Source: Streptomyces violens (GTDB lineage Bacteria > Actinomycetota > Actinomycetes > Streptomycetales > Streptomycetaceae). Taken from it: a stretch of 64,000 nt of DNA. The position numbers were made by a program, and so were the translations under genes. The first letter of the stretch is position 1. Each line of letters starts with the position of its first letter. Shown here one piece after another: positions 33,110-40,466 of the stretch. The notes beneath the pieces are model-generated. The model was given only the letters and a program-made list of their open reading frames with translations, was not told where the DNA came from and made no database searches. The DNA lies in NCBI RefSeq assembly GCF_000717745.1, contig NZ_JOBH01000002.1, positions 434,001 to 498,000 on the forward strand, written 5' to 3'.

Positions 33110-33252
33110 CGGACTCTCCTGACTCATGTCTGCTGGGCGGCAGCGATCGCTGCGCACGGTGAATCGTACCGAGCCACCGGCCCGCCTCGCGAAACGGTTG
33201 TTTGCCGGGCCGCTGTGAGCCGGCACGCGGGTGTGCGGGGGCTCAGCGAGGG

Positions 33253-33277
33253 GTGCGGGGCTCACTCGCCCCCGCAC
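33253..33277 (-). terminator. Hairpin at the end of the 391-residue gene
   Basis: GTGCGGGG pairs with CCCCGCAC around an 8- to 9-base loop; it overlaps the stop codon of the minus-strand gene above thrS. Confidence 0.5.
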
Positions 33278-34437
33278 GCCTCCTCGAAGTGGTCCAGATT
33301 CTCCTGCAGCGACTTCAGCAGCCGGTCCCGCTCCGCCTCGTCGACCTGTACGGGCGTGACGCCGCTCGCCCCCGTTATCCGCCGGAAGCCGCCACGGCTC
33401 TCCAGCCGCCCGGTCACCCGGACCGGCAGTCCCAGCAGGTGGGCGTGGCCCGCGATCCGGTAGTCCTCCTCGCCGAGGGCGACCCTGACCTGCGCCACGT
33501 CCGCGCCGGCCAGCACCCGCAGCCGTACCGCGCCCGCGCCGTCGGGCCGCTCGCGGCGCATCCGTACGACCGTGCCGGTCACCCGCACGGCGAGCGAGGG
33601 CTCGTCCCGTACGTACTGCTGGGCGGCCTGCCGCAGCGCGGGCAGGTCGCCGGGGGTGAACTCGACGGGCTCGGGGCGGGCCGGGCAGCCCGGCGGCGCG
33701 CCCTCGGCCGGTGACCACTGGATCTCGATGCGGACCCCTTCGGCGCCGCGCACCAGGGAGATCAGCGCCTCGGTCAGCTCGTGGCAGACGCCCAGCTCGA
33801 CGGCGGCCTCGTAGGCCTCCATGCCGCCCGTGGCGCGCTGGTAGTCCGTGGCGTCGCGGGCGGCGTGCAGCGCCCGCTGGAGGCCGGCGACCGTGCCGCG
33901 GCCCGCGGTGACCGGAACGTACGCGGTGAGGGTGCGGCCCGCGGAGGCCGGGCCGACCAGCACCTGGTCCAGCAGTGCCTCGGCCTGCCGCCGGTGCCGG
34001 GCGCCGTGGTAGCCGGCCCGCCCGTAGGTGCCGAGCGCCCCGGCGGCAAGCAGGGAGCGGGCGGCGGCGCGCAGCCGTTCCTGTGCGGTCCACAGGGTCG
34101 CGCCGGAGCCCTCGTCGGGGATGTCGCGCTCCCAGCGCACCTCGTCGCTGGGCAGCGCGAGGCCGACCAGCACCTCGCGGGCCGAGGGCGCGGCGCTGCG
34201 GGCGAGCGCGGTCAGGGCCTCGGCGAGCAGGTCGGTGCTGTCGGGGTAGCGGGCGGACTCGGGCACGAGAAGGCTGGTACCGGCGGTGCCTCCGGGCGGG
34301 GTCCAGCGGCCGTACTGGCCCTGGGTGCCGCCGCGGCGGTGCCAGCCGTGCCGGCCCAGCAGGGCGGTGAGAACGGCCGGATCGACCCGGGCGGGGTCGG
34401 GAACGGGGAGTGGGTGCTCGTCGGTCGGCCGGTACAT
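33262..34437 (-). CDS. Conserved protein paired with a DUF4365 protein, possible OB-fold
   Basis: 391 residues, not recognised with confidence. Residues 20-60 ([20 protein letters not shown]) look like a small nucleic-acid or RNA-binding fold. The middle (about 75-240) is Ala-rich and helical. The last 100 residues have a beta-rich stretch ([37 protein letters not shown]) that could be an OB fold. The ATG shares its A with the stop of the DUF4365 gene (TGATG), so the two are translated together. This suggests a two-protein unit with the nuclease-fold partner; the function is unknown. Confidence 0.65.
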   Translation of the reverse strand: MYRPTDEHPLPVPDPARVDPAVLTALLGRHGWHRRGGTQGQYGRWTPPGGTAGTSLLVPESARYPDSTDLLAEALTALARSAAPSAREVLVGLALPSDEVRWERDIPDEGSGATLWTAQERLRAAARSLLAAGALGTYGRAGYHGARHRRQAEALLDQVLVGPASAGRTLTAYVPVTAGRGTVAGLQRALHAARDATDYQRATGGMEAYEAAVELGVCHELTEALISLVRGAEGVRIEIQWSPAEGAPPGCPARPEPVEFTPGDLPALRQAAQQYVRDEPSLAVRVTGTVVRMRRERPDGAGAVRLRVLAGADVAQVRVALGEEDYRIAGHAHLLGLPVRVTGRLESRGGFRRITGASGVTPVQVDEAERDRLLKSLQENLDHFEEACGGE

Positions 34438-35003
34438 CAGGGTCTCCCTCCCGCCCCGACCCGCGTCATGATCTCGACGAGCGCACGGTCGTCGAAGATC
34501 CGCGTGGTCGGAATCCGCACAGTGGTCTTGCGCCTGCCGGTGGCCTGCTGGCCGGCCAGGTTGATCCAGTAACAGCAGTGCCGCAGTTCGAGCCGGTCGT
34601 GGCTCGCGCGGAGCCAGTCCTCGGGGGTGCGCGGTACGAGCATCACGACCAGGATCTTGTGCACCGCGACGGGGGTACGGGCGAGCTTCACGAGATGGTC
34701 GTTGTCCAGCGTGAAGCCGAAGCTGGGCCCCGGCGGGCGGGGCGGGACCTGGTAGGTGCACTTGAGCTGCACCTTGATGGTCACTTCGTCGTCGATGGTG
34801 TGGCCGGTCGAGCCGTGGCTGACGTGCCAGTCGATGCCGTTGTCCGGGAAGGGCTGCGCGAGCGAGCAGCCGGCGGCCGCGGCCACGGCGTGGAGGTAGC
34901 CCACCTGGAGCGTCTCCATGGAGGCGGTGGTGGCGAGCTGGCCGCGCAGCGGTACCGGTTCCTCGGGCAGGAACCCACCCGGCTCGGGCTGTGCGAGCGT
35001 CAT
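34437..35003 (-). CDS. DUF4365 domain protein, PD-(D/E)xK nuclease-like
   Basis: 188 residues. The DUF4365 pattern is complete: a helix with [14 protein letters not shown], then D58 in DNGIDWHV and Q79-x-K81 in IKVQLKCT, which match the Mrr-like PD-(D/E)xK active site, then [20 protein letters not shown] and the IPTTRIFD end. DUF4365 proteins are predicted endonucleases, often found alone or in defence settings. Whether this copy cuts DNA cannot be told from the sequence. First gene of the pair with the 391-residue protein, transcribed away from an exonuclease gene. Confidence 0.8.
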   Translation of the reverse strand: MTLAQPEPGGFLPEEPVPLRGQLATTASMETLQVGYLHAVAAAAGCSLAQPFPDNGIDWHVSHGSTGHTIDDEVTIKVQLKCTYQVPPRPPGPSFGFTLDNDHLVKLARTPVAVHKILVVMLVPRTPEDWLRASHDRLELRHCCYWINLAGQQATGRRKTTVRIPTTRIFDDRALVEIMTRVGAGGRP

Positions 35004-35239
35004 CGCTCCAGTGCCTTCCGGGCGTTGCGGTGGTGCCGGTCGGGTGCGTGGGGGTGCGGTGGGGTCCGGGCCGCACGGCGGTCCGGCGGACCGCGCGTGG
35101 GGCTGTGGTCCCCCCTGTGTTGTCTCCGTGTCAAGTGGTCAACAAACAATGGCGGTTCGACAACCGTGGAGGCCGGGTATCACCAGCTCGGGCGGCCCGG
35201 GGCAGGCCACCCGCCGCAGGAGCACGAGGAGTTGGGACT

Positions 35240-35965
35240 ATGCCGTGCTGGTTCGACGGTCCGCTGGCTGCCTTCGACACCGAGACGACGGGGATCGATG
35301 TGGAGCAGGACCGCATCGTCTCCGCCGCCCTGGTCGTCCAGGAGACGCCGCGCTCGACTCCGCGGGTCACGCGCTGGCTGGTCAATCCGGGTGTGGACAT
35401 CCCGGAGGCGGCGACGGCGGTGCACGGCCTGACGGCCGGGCATCTGGCGATGTACGGCCGCTGGCCTGCGCCGGTGATGGAGGAGATAGCGCGGGCCCTG
35501 GCGGAGCAGGCGATGGCGGGGCGGCCGCTGGTGGTGATGAACGCGCCGTTCGATCTGACGCTGCTGGACCGTGAGTTGCGCCGGCACCGCGCGTCGTCGC
35601 TGGCGGCGTATCTCGGTACGCAGTCGTTGTGCGTGCTGGATCCGCGGGTGCTGGACAAGCATCTGGACCGGTACCGCAAGGGCCGGCGGACGCTGACGGA
35701 CCTGTGCGAGCACTACGGCGTCGAGCTGTCGGGGGCGCACGAGGCGGCGGCGGACGCGACGGCGTCACTGCAGGTCGTACGGGCGCTGGGGCAGGTCTTC
35801 GCGACGCGGCTCGAAGGGCTGAGCGTGGCGGAGCTGCACGCGCTGCAGGCGGTGTGGCACGCGGCCCAAGCGCGGGGCCTGCAGGCGTGGTTCGCGCGCA
35901 ACGGCACGGAGGAGGCGGTGGACCCGCACTGGCCGCTCCGCCCGGACCTGCCGGCCGCGGCGTGA
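35240..35965 (+). CDS. 3'-5' exonuclease, DnaQ-like (DEDDh)
   Basis: 241 residues from an ATG with GAGGAG 8 bases upstream. The DEDDh motifs are FDTETTGID (D13, E15), NAPFDLTLLD and HEAAADATAS. This is the proofreading-type exonuclease fold (as in DNA polymerase III epsilon) standing alone, so the substrate (DNA or RNA) is not clear. It ends with LHALQAVWHAAQARG, a C-terminal extra helix region. Divergent from the DUF4365 pair, with 236 bases between. Confidence 0.85.
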   Translation: MPCWFDGPLAAFDTETTGIDVEQDRIVSAALVVQETPRSTPRVTRWLVNPGVDIPEAATAVHGLTAGHLAMYGRWPAPVMEEIARALAEQAMAGRPLVVMNAPFDLTLLDRELRRHRASSLAAYLGTQSLCVLDPRVLDKHLDRYRKGRRTLTDLCEHYGVELSGAHEAAADATASLQVVRALGQVFATRLEGLSVAELHALQAVWHAAQARGLQAWFARNGTEEAVDPHWPLRPDLPAAA

Positions 35966-35985
35966 ACGTACGAACGTACGCAGAA

Positions 35986-36011
35986 GGCCGGACCGTTGCG
36001 ACGGTCCGGCC
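35986..36011 (+). terminator. Terminator after the exonuclease gene
   Basis: An 11-base perfect stem (GGCCGGACCGT with ACGGTCCGGCC) with a TGCG loop lies 20 bases after the stop. It also faces the incoming tRNA-Val transcript from the right. Confidence 0.75.
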
Positions 36012-36042
36012 CCGGGGGTGCGGGTGGCGAAGCTCCCGCTAC

Positions 36043-36113
36043 GCGCGGCGAAGCCGCGCAAAACACGACGAGGGCGAAGCGGTTCGCTCTTCAGCGAACA
36101 CACTTCACCCTCG
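36043..36113 (-). terminator. tRNA-Val trailer: extended hairpin, U-tract, second hairpin
   Basis: On the minus strand the tRNA is followed by an 11-pair stem (CGAGGGTGAAG with CTTCGCCCTCG, one G-U) capped by a GTTCGCT/AGCGAAC stem, then TTTTG and a GCGCGGC/GCCGCGC hairpin. This has the look of an intrinsic terminator and tRNA 3' processing signal. Confidence 0.7.
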
Positions 36114-36119
36114 CACTTG

Positions 36120-36191
36120 TGGGCGATACTGGGTTCGAACCAGTGACCTCTTCGGTGTGAACGAAGCGCTCTCCCACTGAGCTAATCGCCC
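36120..36191 (-). tRNA. tRNA-Val (anticodon CAC), copy 1
   Basis: 72 nt. Acceptor GGGCGAT/ATCGCCC with an A discriminator (A at 36120), D arm GCTCAGTGGGAGAGC, anticodon stem CTTCG/CGAAG with loop TTCACAC giving CAC, and T arm CTGGTTCGAACCCAG. CCA is not encoded. It lies downstream of the SRPBCC gene, and an identical copy is at 36910. Confidence 0.95.
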
Positions 36192-36262
36192 GGGATGCGT
36201 CCGGGGTTTCCTTGGGGTCTCCCGCGAACGACCTGAACAATACAGGTCGCGGCGGCGTTACT

Positions 36263-36739
36263 TCAAATTCCTTCGTGCCGGGCCAGCCAGGCGGCCAGTC
36301 CGCGCCGCCCGGCGCGCATCATCAGCGTGTGGTTGAGGCGGAAGAACGGCCGCCCGGGGTAGGCCAGCAGCCGCATGAAGGGCCTGCGCACCTCGACCTC
36401 CTGCTCGTACAGCGCGCGGGTGCCGGTGCCGTACGGGCGGATCGTCCAGCGCGCCCAGCCGTCGATGTCGCCGTGCAGCGCCGTCTCCAGGACGCCGGCG
36501 CGCGGGTCGCGGCGGGTCTCGCGGGCGGTGACGCGCAGGCTGTACGGCAGTACGGAGCGGATGCGGGCGGACCCGGAGTGGTCGTCGGTCCGATTCACCT
36601 CGGCGACCTGGGGCCACCAGCGGGGATAGGACTCGGTCCGCTCCAGGACGGCGTAGACGACGCCGGGGGCGGCGTCCAGCAGCCAGACACTGCGGAAGCG
36701 GTAGTGGTGGGGGCGGAGGCGGGACGGCCGGACAGGCAT
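36263..36739 (-). CDS. SRPBCC (START-like) protein
   Basis: 158 residues. The pattern VWLLDAAPGVVYAVLERTESYPRWWPQVAEV is the classic start of polyketide cyclase/dehydrase-type SRPBCC proteins, which form a hydrophobic pocket. A beta-rich middle and helical end (RPFMRLLAYPGRPFFRLNH, then TLMMRAGRRGLAAWLARHE) complete the fold. The ligand is unknown. The ATG has no clear ribosome site. The gene sits between the two tRNA-Val copies. Confidence 0.8.
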   Translation of the reverse strand: MPVRPSRLRPHHYRFRSVWLLDAAPGVVYAVLERTESYPRWWPQVAEVNRTDDHSGSARIRSVLPYSLRVTARETRRDPRAGVLETALHGDIDGWARWTIRPYGTGTRALYEQEVEVRRPFMRLLAYPGRPFFRLNHTLMMRAGRRGLAAWLARHEGI

Positions 36740-36771
36740 GGGCCCAGTGTGCCGCGCCGGGAACGCCGAAA

Positions 36772-36801
36772 GGTCCGGAGGTTCAAAGAAACCTCCGGAC
36801 C
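36772..36801 (-). terminator. Terminator between tRNA-Val copy 2 and the SRPBCC gene
   Basis: A 12-base perfect stem (GGTCCGGAGGTT with AACCTCCGGACC), then TTTC on the minus strand. It closes the upstream tRNA transcript before the SRPBCC gene. Confidence 0.75.
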
Positions 36802-36831
36802 CGGGGGTGTGGGTGGCGGAGCCCCCGCTAC

Positions 36832-36903
36832 GCGCGGCGAAGCCGCGCAAAACACGACGAGGGCGAAGCGGCTTGCGCTGTTGGCAAGCACACTTCACCC
36901 TCG
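36832..36903 (-). terminator. tRNA-Val copy 2 trailer hairpins
   Basis: Same structure as in copy 1: a long stem at 36858-36903, a TTTT tract on the minus strand, and a GCGCGGC/GCCGCGC hairpin at 36832-36848. Confidence 0.7.
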
Positions 36904-36909
36904 CACTTG

Positions 36910-36981
36910 TGGGCGATACTGGGTTCGAACCAGTGACCTCTTCGGTGTGAACGAAGCGCTCTCCCACTGAGCTAATCGCCC
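36910..36981 (-). tRNA. tRNA-Val (anticodon CAC), copy 2
   Basis: Same 72-nt sequence as copy 1, anticodon loop TTCACAC. CCA is not encoded. Two genes for a CAC-decoding tRNA fit the heavy use of GUG codons in a high-GC genome. Confidence 0.95.
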
Positions 36982-37067
36982 GGGGCGCCGGTGCCTTGCG
37001 GCCTGGCGCACCGCCAACATTACCCCATGTCAGCGGGGTCCCTGACCACGGTGCGGCCGGACCGTGG

Positions 37068-37511
37068 TCACTCGGTTATGCGCCAGGGCATCTCGAAGCC
37101 GAACTTCCACACATACACCGCGAGGGCCGCGACCACGATCACGACGCCGATCGTGGTGAGGATGATGTTGCGCCGCCGGACCTTGGGGTCCATGGCCTTC
37201 TGGGCGGCCTCGGTGACCTTGCGCTTGGTCCAGCGGAGCACGAGCTGTGCCCAGACGAACTCGGTCGCCCAGATCGCCATGCCGGCGAAGATCACCAGCC
37301 AGCCGGGCCCGGGCAGCGGCAGCATGATGATGCCGCCGACGACCACCGCGAGCCCGATGATGAAGATCCCGACCTGCCAGCTCATGTGCAGGGTCCGGGA
37401 GCGCTTCACGAAATGCGGCGCCTTGGACCCCAGCTTCTGCGGGATCGCCGTCGCGCCCTGTGTCGACGCGCCCCCTGGGGCGCCCCGACGCTCGTCACTC
37501 TCCGCATTCAT
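37068..37511 (-). CDS. TIGR02611 family membrane protein
   Basis: 147 residues. A 40-residue polar N-terminus is followed by two close membrane helices (about 45-65 and 67-88: GIFIIGLAVVVGGIIMLPLPGPGWLVIFAGMAIWATEF region) and a further helix (about 118-137, ILTTIGVVIVVAALAVYVW). The LPLPGPGW signature fits the actinobacterial TIGR02611 family. Its function is unknown. It diverges from ssgB. Confidence 0.8.
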   Translation of the reverse strand: MNAESDERRGAPGGASTQGATAIPQKLGSKAPHFVKRSRTLHMSWQVGIFIIGLAVVVGGIIMLPLPGPGWLVIFAGMAIWATEFVWAQLVLRWTKRKVTEAAQKAMDPKVRRRNIILTTIGVVIVVAALAVYVWKFGFEMPWRITE

Positions 37512-37697
37512 ACCGGCAAACCTACCCGACGCTCGGCACCCCCGCATGAACGCTCGGGAGGATCCGGGACTCCGCCGTAAGAGGTACTCGAAGCCACCCA
37601 AAACAGTCAGAGGGGTTTACAACGCCACCGTAGGTGGCATGTCGATTTCGCCGACGTGCGAACCCCCGAGCGCACACTGAGCGAAAGGCCCTGGCGT

Positions 37698-38111
37698 ATG
37701 AACACCACGGTCAGCTGCGAGCTGCACCTGCGCCTCGTTGTGTCGAGCGAGTCCTCACTGCCTGTACCTGCGGGCCTGCGGTATGACACGGCCGATCCTT
37801 ATGCCGTGCACGCCACCTTCCACACCGGAGCCGAGGAGACGGTCGAGTGGGTTTTCGCCCGTGATCTCCTCGCCGAGGGCCTGCACCGGCCCACCGGCAC
37901 CGGCGACGTCCGCGTCTGGCCGTCCCGGAGTCACGGACAGGGAGTCGTCTGTATTGCCCTGAGCTCTCCGGAGGGCGAGGCGCTGCTCGAAGCCCCGGCG
38001 CGGGCTCTGGAATCCTTCCTCAAGCGCACGGATGCCGCGGTCCCGCCCGGCACCGAGCACCGACACTTCGATCTCGACACGGAGCTCTCCCACATCCTCG
38101 CGGAGAGCTGA
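37698..38111 (+). CDS. ssgB: Sporulation and cell division protein SsgB
   Basis: 137 residues, the normal length of SsgB, in the SsgA-like (SALP) family that is restricted to morphologically complex actinobacteria. Blocks such as LHLRLVVSSESSLPVPAGLRY, TVEWVFARDLLAEGLHRPTG and VRVWPSRSHGQGVV match the family as I know it. SsgB recruits FtsZ with SsgA to mark septum sites in aerial hyphae, and SsgB is nearly invariant within the genus. GAAAGG precedes the ATG. Likely controlled by sporulation sigma factors; I cannot assign a promoter. Confidence 0.95.
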   Translation: MNTTVSCELHLRLVVSSESSLPVPAGLRYDTADPYAVHATFHTGAEETVEWVFARDLLAEGLHRPTGTGDVRVWPSRSHGQGVVCIALSSPEGEALLEAPARALESFLKRTDAAVPPGTEHRHFDLDTELSHILAES

Positions 38112-38513
38112 GGAGACCCGCGGCCGCGTACCGCGTCAACCGCTCACCACTCGCGCCGTCCGACTCGGGGAGACGGCGCAGGACGGACAAGTTCATACGG
38201 CAAGCACCGGCGCCGTCGCCGCGGAGACCACCGCGGCGACGGCGTCGCTTCCGTACTGAGCGGGCGCCGTGCCCGTACTGAGCGGGCACCGCTTCCGTAC
38301 CGAGCGCGGCGCCGTTTCCGTCTGACCGGCCCGGACGGGCAGCGGGGAGCCGGGGAAACCTGCGGCACCGGTGGCCGCCGGGCCTTGTTGGAGGCGCTAG
38401 AGTCGGCGACCATTCGGCAAGGGGGCGGCCGGTCGATCGCTGGAGATCACCGGCCACCGCCCATGGATCCCGGGGGGCGGCAGAATCCGCCCCTCCCGGC
38501 CTGGGAGCGACCC
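38112..38513. other. 400-base gap between ssgB and the CGNR gene
   Basis: No gene is supported here. It holds the imperfect tandem repeat at 38249-38319. No promoter or RNA stands out. The only structure upstream of the CGNR gene is a GGGAG ribosome site (38503-38507). Confidence 0.5.
38249..38319. repeat. Imperfect tandem repeat, about 23-base unit, three copies
   Basis: Three units share a TCCGTAC(T/C)GAGCG(G/C)GC core followed by GCCG or ACCG, ending near CCGTTTCCGTCTGA. Spacing is 22-23 bases. The repeat lies in the noncoding gap downstream of ssgB. Confidence 0.7.
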
Positions 38514-39080
38514 GTGATGATCACCCACGACACCCGGTGCGCGCTGGAGGCGGTCGTCGACCTCCTGAACACCGCGCCCGAGGGCGGGGCCCCAGCGGCT
38601 CCGGACGCCCTCAGCGACGTGCCGGCCCTGCACGAGTTCGTCGCCCGCAACGCCTTCAGCGATGTCGGCACGCTCACCGAACGGGACCTGGCGTCCGTGC
38701 GCTCCGTACGGTCGAGATTCGCCCAGGTCTTCGCGGCGGACGACGACCGCAGCGCGGCCGAGCTGCTGAATTCGCTGGTGGCGGCGGCCGGCACCACGCC
38801 GCGGCTGACCGACCACGACGGGTACGACTGGCACGTGCACTACTTCGCGCCCGGCGCCTCGGTCGCCGACCACCTCGCGGCGGACGGCGGGATGGCGCTG
38901 GCGTTCCTGGTCGTCGCCGGCGAGCGGGAGCGGCTGCGGCGCTGCGAGGCACCGGACTGCCGGCATGCCTTCGTCGACCTCTCCCGGAACCGCTCGCGCC
39001 GCTACTGCGACAGCCGGACCTGCGGCAACCGCCTGCACGTCGCCGCGTACCGGGCACGCCGCCGCGAGGCCGCGAGCTGA
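38514..39080 (+). CDS. CGNR zinc-finger protein (DUF1470/ABATE type)
   Basis: 188 residues. The GTG at 38514 has GGGAG 6 bases upstream; the next codon is ATG and either may start. The N-terminal stress-type domain (about 1-135) leads to a C-terminal zinc finger (about 145-188) with CEAPDCRHAF, CDSRTC and the CGNR motif. This family is thought to act as DNA-binding regulators, but no target is known here. Converges with a small membrane protein gene. Confidence 0.85.
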   Translation: MMITHDTRCALEAVVDLLNTAPEGGAPAAPDALSDVPALHEFVARNAFSDVGTLTERDLASVRSVRSRFAQVFAADDDRSAAELLNSLVAAAGTTPRLTDHDGYDWHVHYFAPGASVADHLAADGGMALAFLVVAGERERLRRCEAPDCRHAFVDLSRNRSRRYCDSRTCGNRLHVAAYRARRREAAS

Positions 39081-39082
39081 GC

Positions 39083-39099
39083 CCCTGCCGGAGGCAGGG
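39083..39099. terminator. Small hairpin between convergent genes
   Basis: CCCTGCC pairs with GGCAGGG around a GGA loop, just after the CGNR stop. Short but perfect. Confidence 0.45.
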
Positions 39100-39108
39100 C
39101 CGCCGGCG

Positions 39109-39267
39109 CTAGAGCACGAAGAGGTCGTGCACGGCGCCCAGCAGGAGCAGGACGCCGATCACGGTGAGGAAGAGCATCAGGGGCGGCTGGGACAGGGCGA
39201 ACAGGCAGCCGCGGGATTCGGGGGCCCGGGTGGTGTTCTCCCGGGTCAGGGCGCACTCATCGTTCAT
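39109..39267 (-). CDS. Small single-pass membrane protein, 52 residues
   Basis: A frame from ATG 39267 to TAG 39109. Residues 1-22 are polar (MNDECALTRENTTRAPES, with two Cys), and residues about 26-48 form a hydrophobic helix (PLMLFLTVIGVLLLLGAVH). The codon pattern is Streptomyces-like (G/C at most third positions). No good ribosome site is seen upstream of the ATG, which lowers confidence. Same strand as the next gene, 69 bases downstream of it. Confidence 0.55.
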   Translation of the reverse strand: MNDECALTRENTTRAPESRGCLFALSQPPLMLFLTVIGVLLLLGAVHDLFVL

Positions 39268-39335
39268 CTCGCGGAGATCATGGCGCAGGTGATCAGCGCG
39301 AGGGCCAAAGATTCCCCCGCAGGAGGGGGAGTTCC

Positions 39336-39806
39336 TCAGATCCCGTGCTTTTTCAGGATGGCTTCGATATCGGAGAAGTCGTCCGCGTCACGGGCGCGGG
39401 AACCGGCGCGGTCACCACCGGCGCGGTCATCGGAACGCCCACCGGACCGGGCCCCCGACTGGATTTCCGCGCCCCGCCCTTGGGTAACCCCCTGCTGGGG
39501 GGACGGGTTCGTTCGATTCGCCCCGTAGGCGCGGCGTTCCTTACGGCTCATCGACCGGCGCTCGGCCGCCCGGCTCACCAGGAACAGCAGGGCCGAGAGC
39601 GCCAGTACGCCGAAGCCCGCCCACACGGTCGGCTTGAGGGCCAGGTCCGTGATCCAGTCGATGACACCGGTCATGACCAGGCCGATCGGGATCAGCGCGA
39701 AGGCGGCGATGCGCGTCGCGGCGAGGAAGCGCCGGCGGAAGGCGGTCAGCGCGGCGATGCCCAGGCCGGCCACCGACAGCACGGCGCAGACGGTCGAGGT
39801 CAGCAT
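39336..39806 (-). CDS. Small membrane protein of unknown function
   Basis: 156 residues from an ATG with AGGAGG upstream. Three membrane helices (about 5-22, 33-52, 58-78) precede a basic, then Ser/Gly/Arg/Asp-rich and probably disordered tail (about 85-145) and a short DFSDIEAILKKHGI end that is likely a defined motif. Function unknown. The end of the tail is acidic and helical. Confidence 0.75.
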   Translation of the reverse strand: MLTSTVCAVLSVAGLGIAALTAFRRRFLAATRIAAFALIPIGLVMTGVIDWITDLALKPTVWAGFGVLALSALLFLVSRAAERRSMSRKERRAYGANRTNPSPQQGVTQGRGAEIQSGARSGGRSDDRAGGDRAGSRARDADDFSDIEAILKKHGI

Positions 39807-39926
39807 GGGGTCCTCCTGCGGTGGACGGTTCTCCCCCCATCGTGCCCTCTCGCCCGGCACGGGGGCCATGCCGCCGGGCCCCGGGTTCCGTTCGGCCAGG
39901 GCCGCGGGTGCTGGAAGACTGGCCCC

Positions 39927-40445
39927 ATGAACGACGCTTCCTCCCCCGCAGCCGCCCCTCCCGTCCTGGACGTCTGGTGCGAGCTGCAGTGCCCCGACTG
40001 CCACGCCGCCCTGGACGACCTGCGCGCGCTGCGCGAGCGCTACGGCGACCGGCTGGAGATCCGGCTGCGCCACTTCCCGCTCGAGAAGCACAAGCACGCC
40101 TACGCCGCCGCGCAGGCCGCTGAAGAGGCCATCGAGCAGGGGCAGGGCTGGGCGTACGTGGAGGCCGTCCTCGGGCGCACGGACGAGCTGGCGAAGCAGG
40201 GCGAGAAGCTGCTGGTGAAGGTGGCCGGGGAGCTGGGCCTGGACGCCGAGGAGCTGGACACCGCGCTGATCGACGGCCGGCATCTGCTGATCGTCGACGC
40301 GGACCAGGCCGAGGGCAAGGCGATCGGCGTCACGGGCACGCCCACGTACGTCATCGGCGGCGAGCGGCTGGACGGCGGCAAGAGCCAGGAGGGGCTGCGC
40401 GCCCGCGTCGAGGAGATCGCGGACCGGCTGCTGGCCGCCGAGTAA
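39927..40445 (+). CDS. DsbA-family thioredoxin-fold protein
   Basis: 172 residues. The active site is CPDC at residues 22-25, in VLDVWCELQCPDCHAAL, and the cis-proline motif is TGTPTYVIGGERL. There is no signal peptide, so it should work in the cytoplasm, unlike classical DsbA. It may be a disulfide exchange or isomerase enzyme of the FrnE/DsbA-like group. It ends near, and faces, the GNAT gene. Confidence 0.83.
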   Translation: MNDASSPAAAPPVLDVWCELQCPDCHAALDDLRALRERYGDRLEIRLRHFPLEKHKHAYAAAQAAEEAIEQGQGWAYVEAVLGRTDELAKQGEKLLVKVAGELGLDAEELDTALIDGRHLLIVDADQAEGKAIGVTGTPTYVIGGERLDGGKSQEGLRARVEEIADRLLAAE

Positions 40446-40466
40446 CTCCGTGACTTCAGTTGCCGC

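Larger units (their letters stand above)
36022..36191 (-). repeat. Copy 1 of duplicated tRNA-Val unit (tRNA plus trailer)
   Basis: A 170-base block holding a tRNA-Val(CAC) and its 3' trailer is repeated at 36811-36981. The tRNAs are identical and most of the trailer matches. The only clustered changes fall in the apical stem of the trailer hairpin, where they keep pairing. The copies flank an SRPBCC gene as direct repeats about 790 bases apart. Confidence 0.85.
36811..36981 (-). repeat. Copy 2 of duplicated tRNA-Val unit (tRNA plus trailer)
   Basis: Partner of 36022-36191. The trailer apical stem reads GCTTGC/GCAAGC here against GTTCGCT/AGCGAAC in copy 1, so the bases differ while pairing stays, and a one-base length difference lies in the loop. 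Confidence 0.85.

Noticed and set aside
36064..36180. Frames reading through the two tRNA-Val genes (ending in DLFGVNEALSH)
   Set aside because: They are translations of the tRNA body and occur identically in both copies because the tRNAs are identical.
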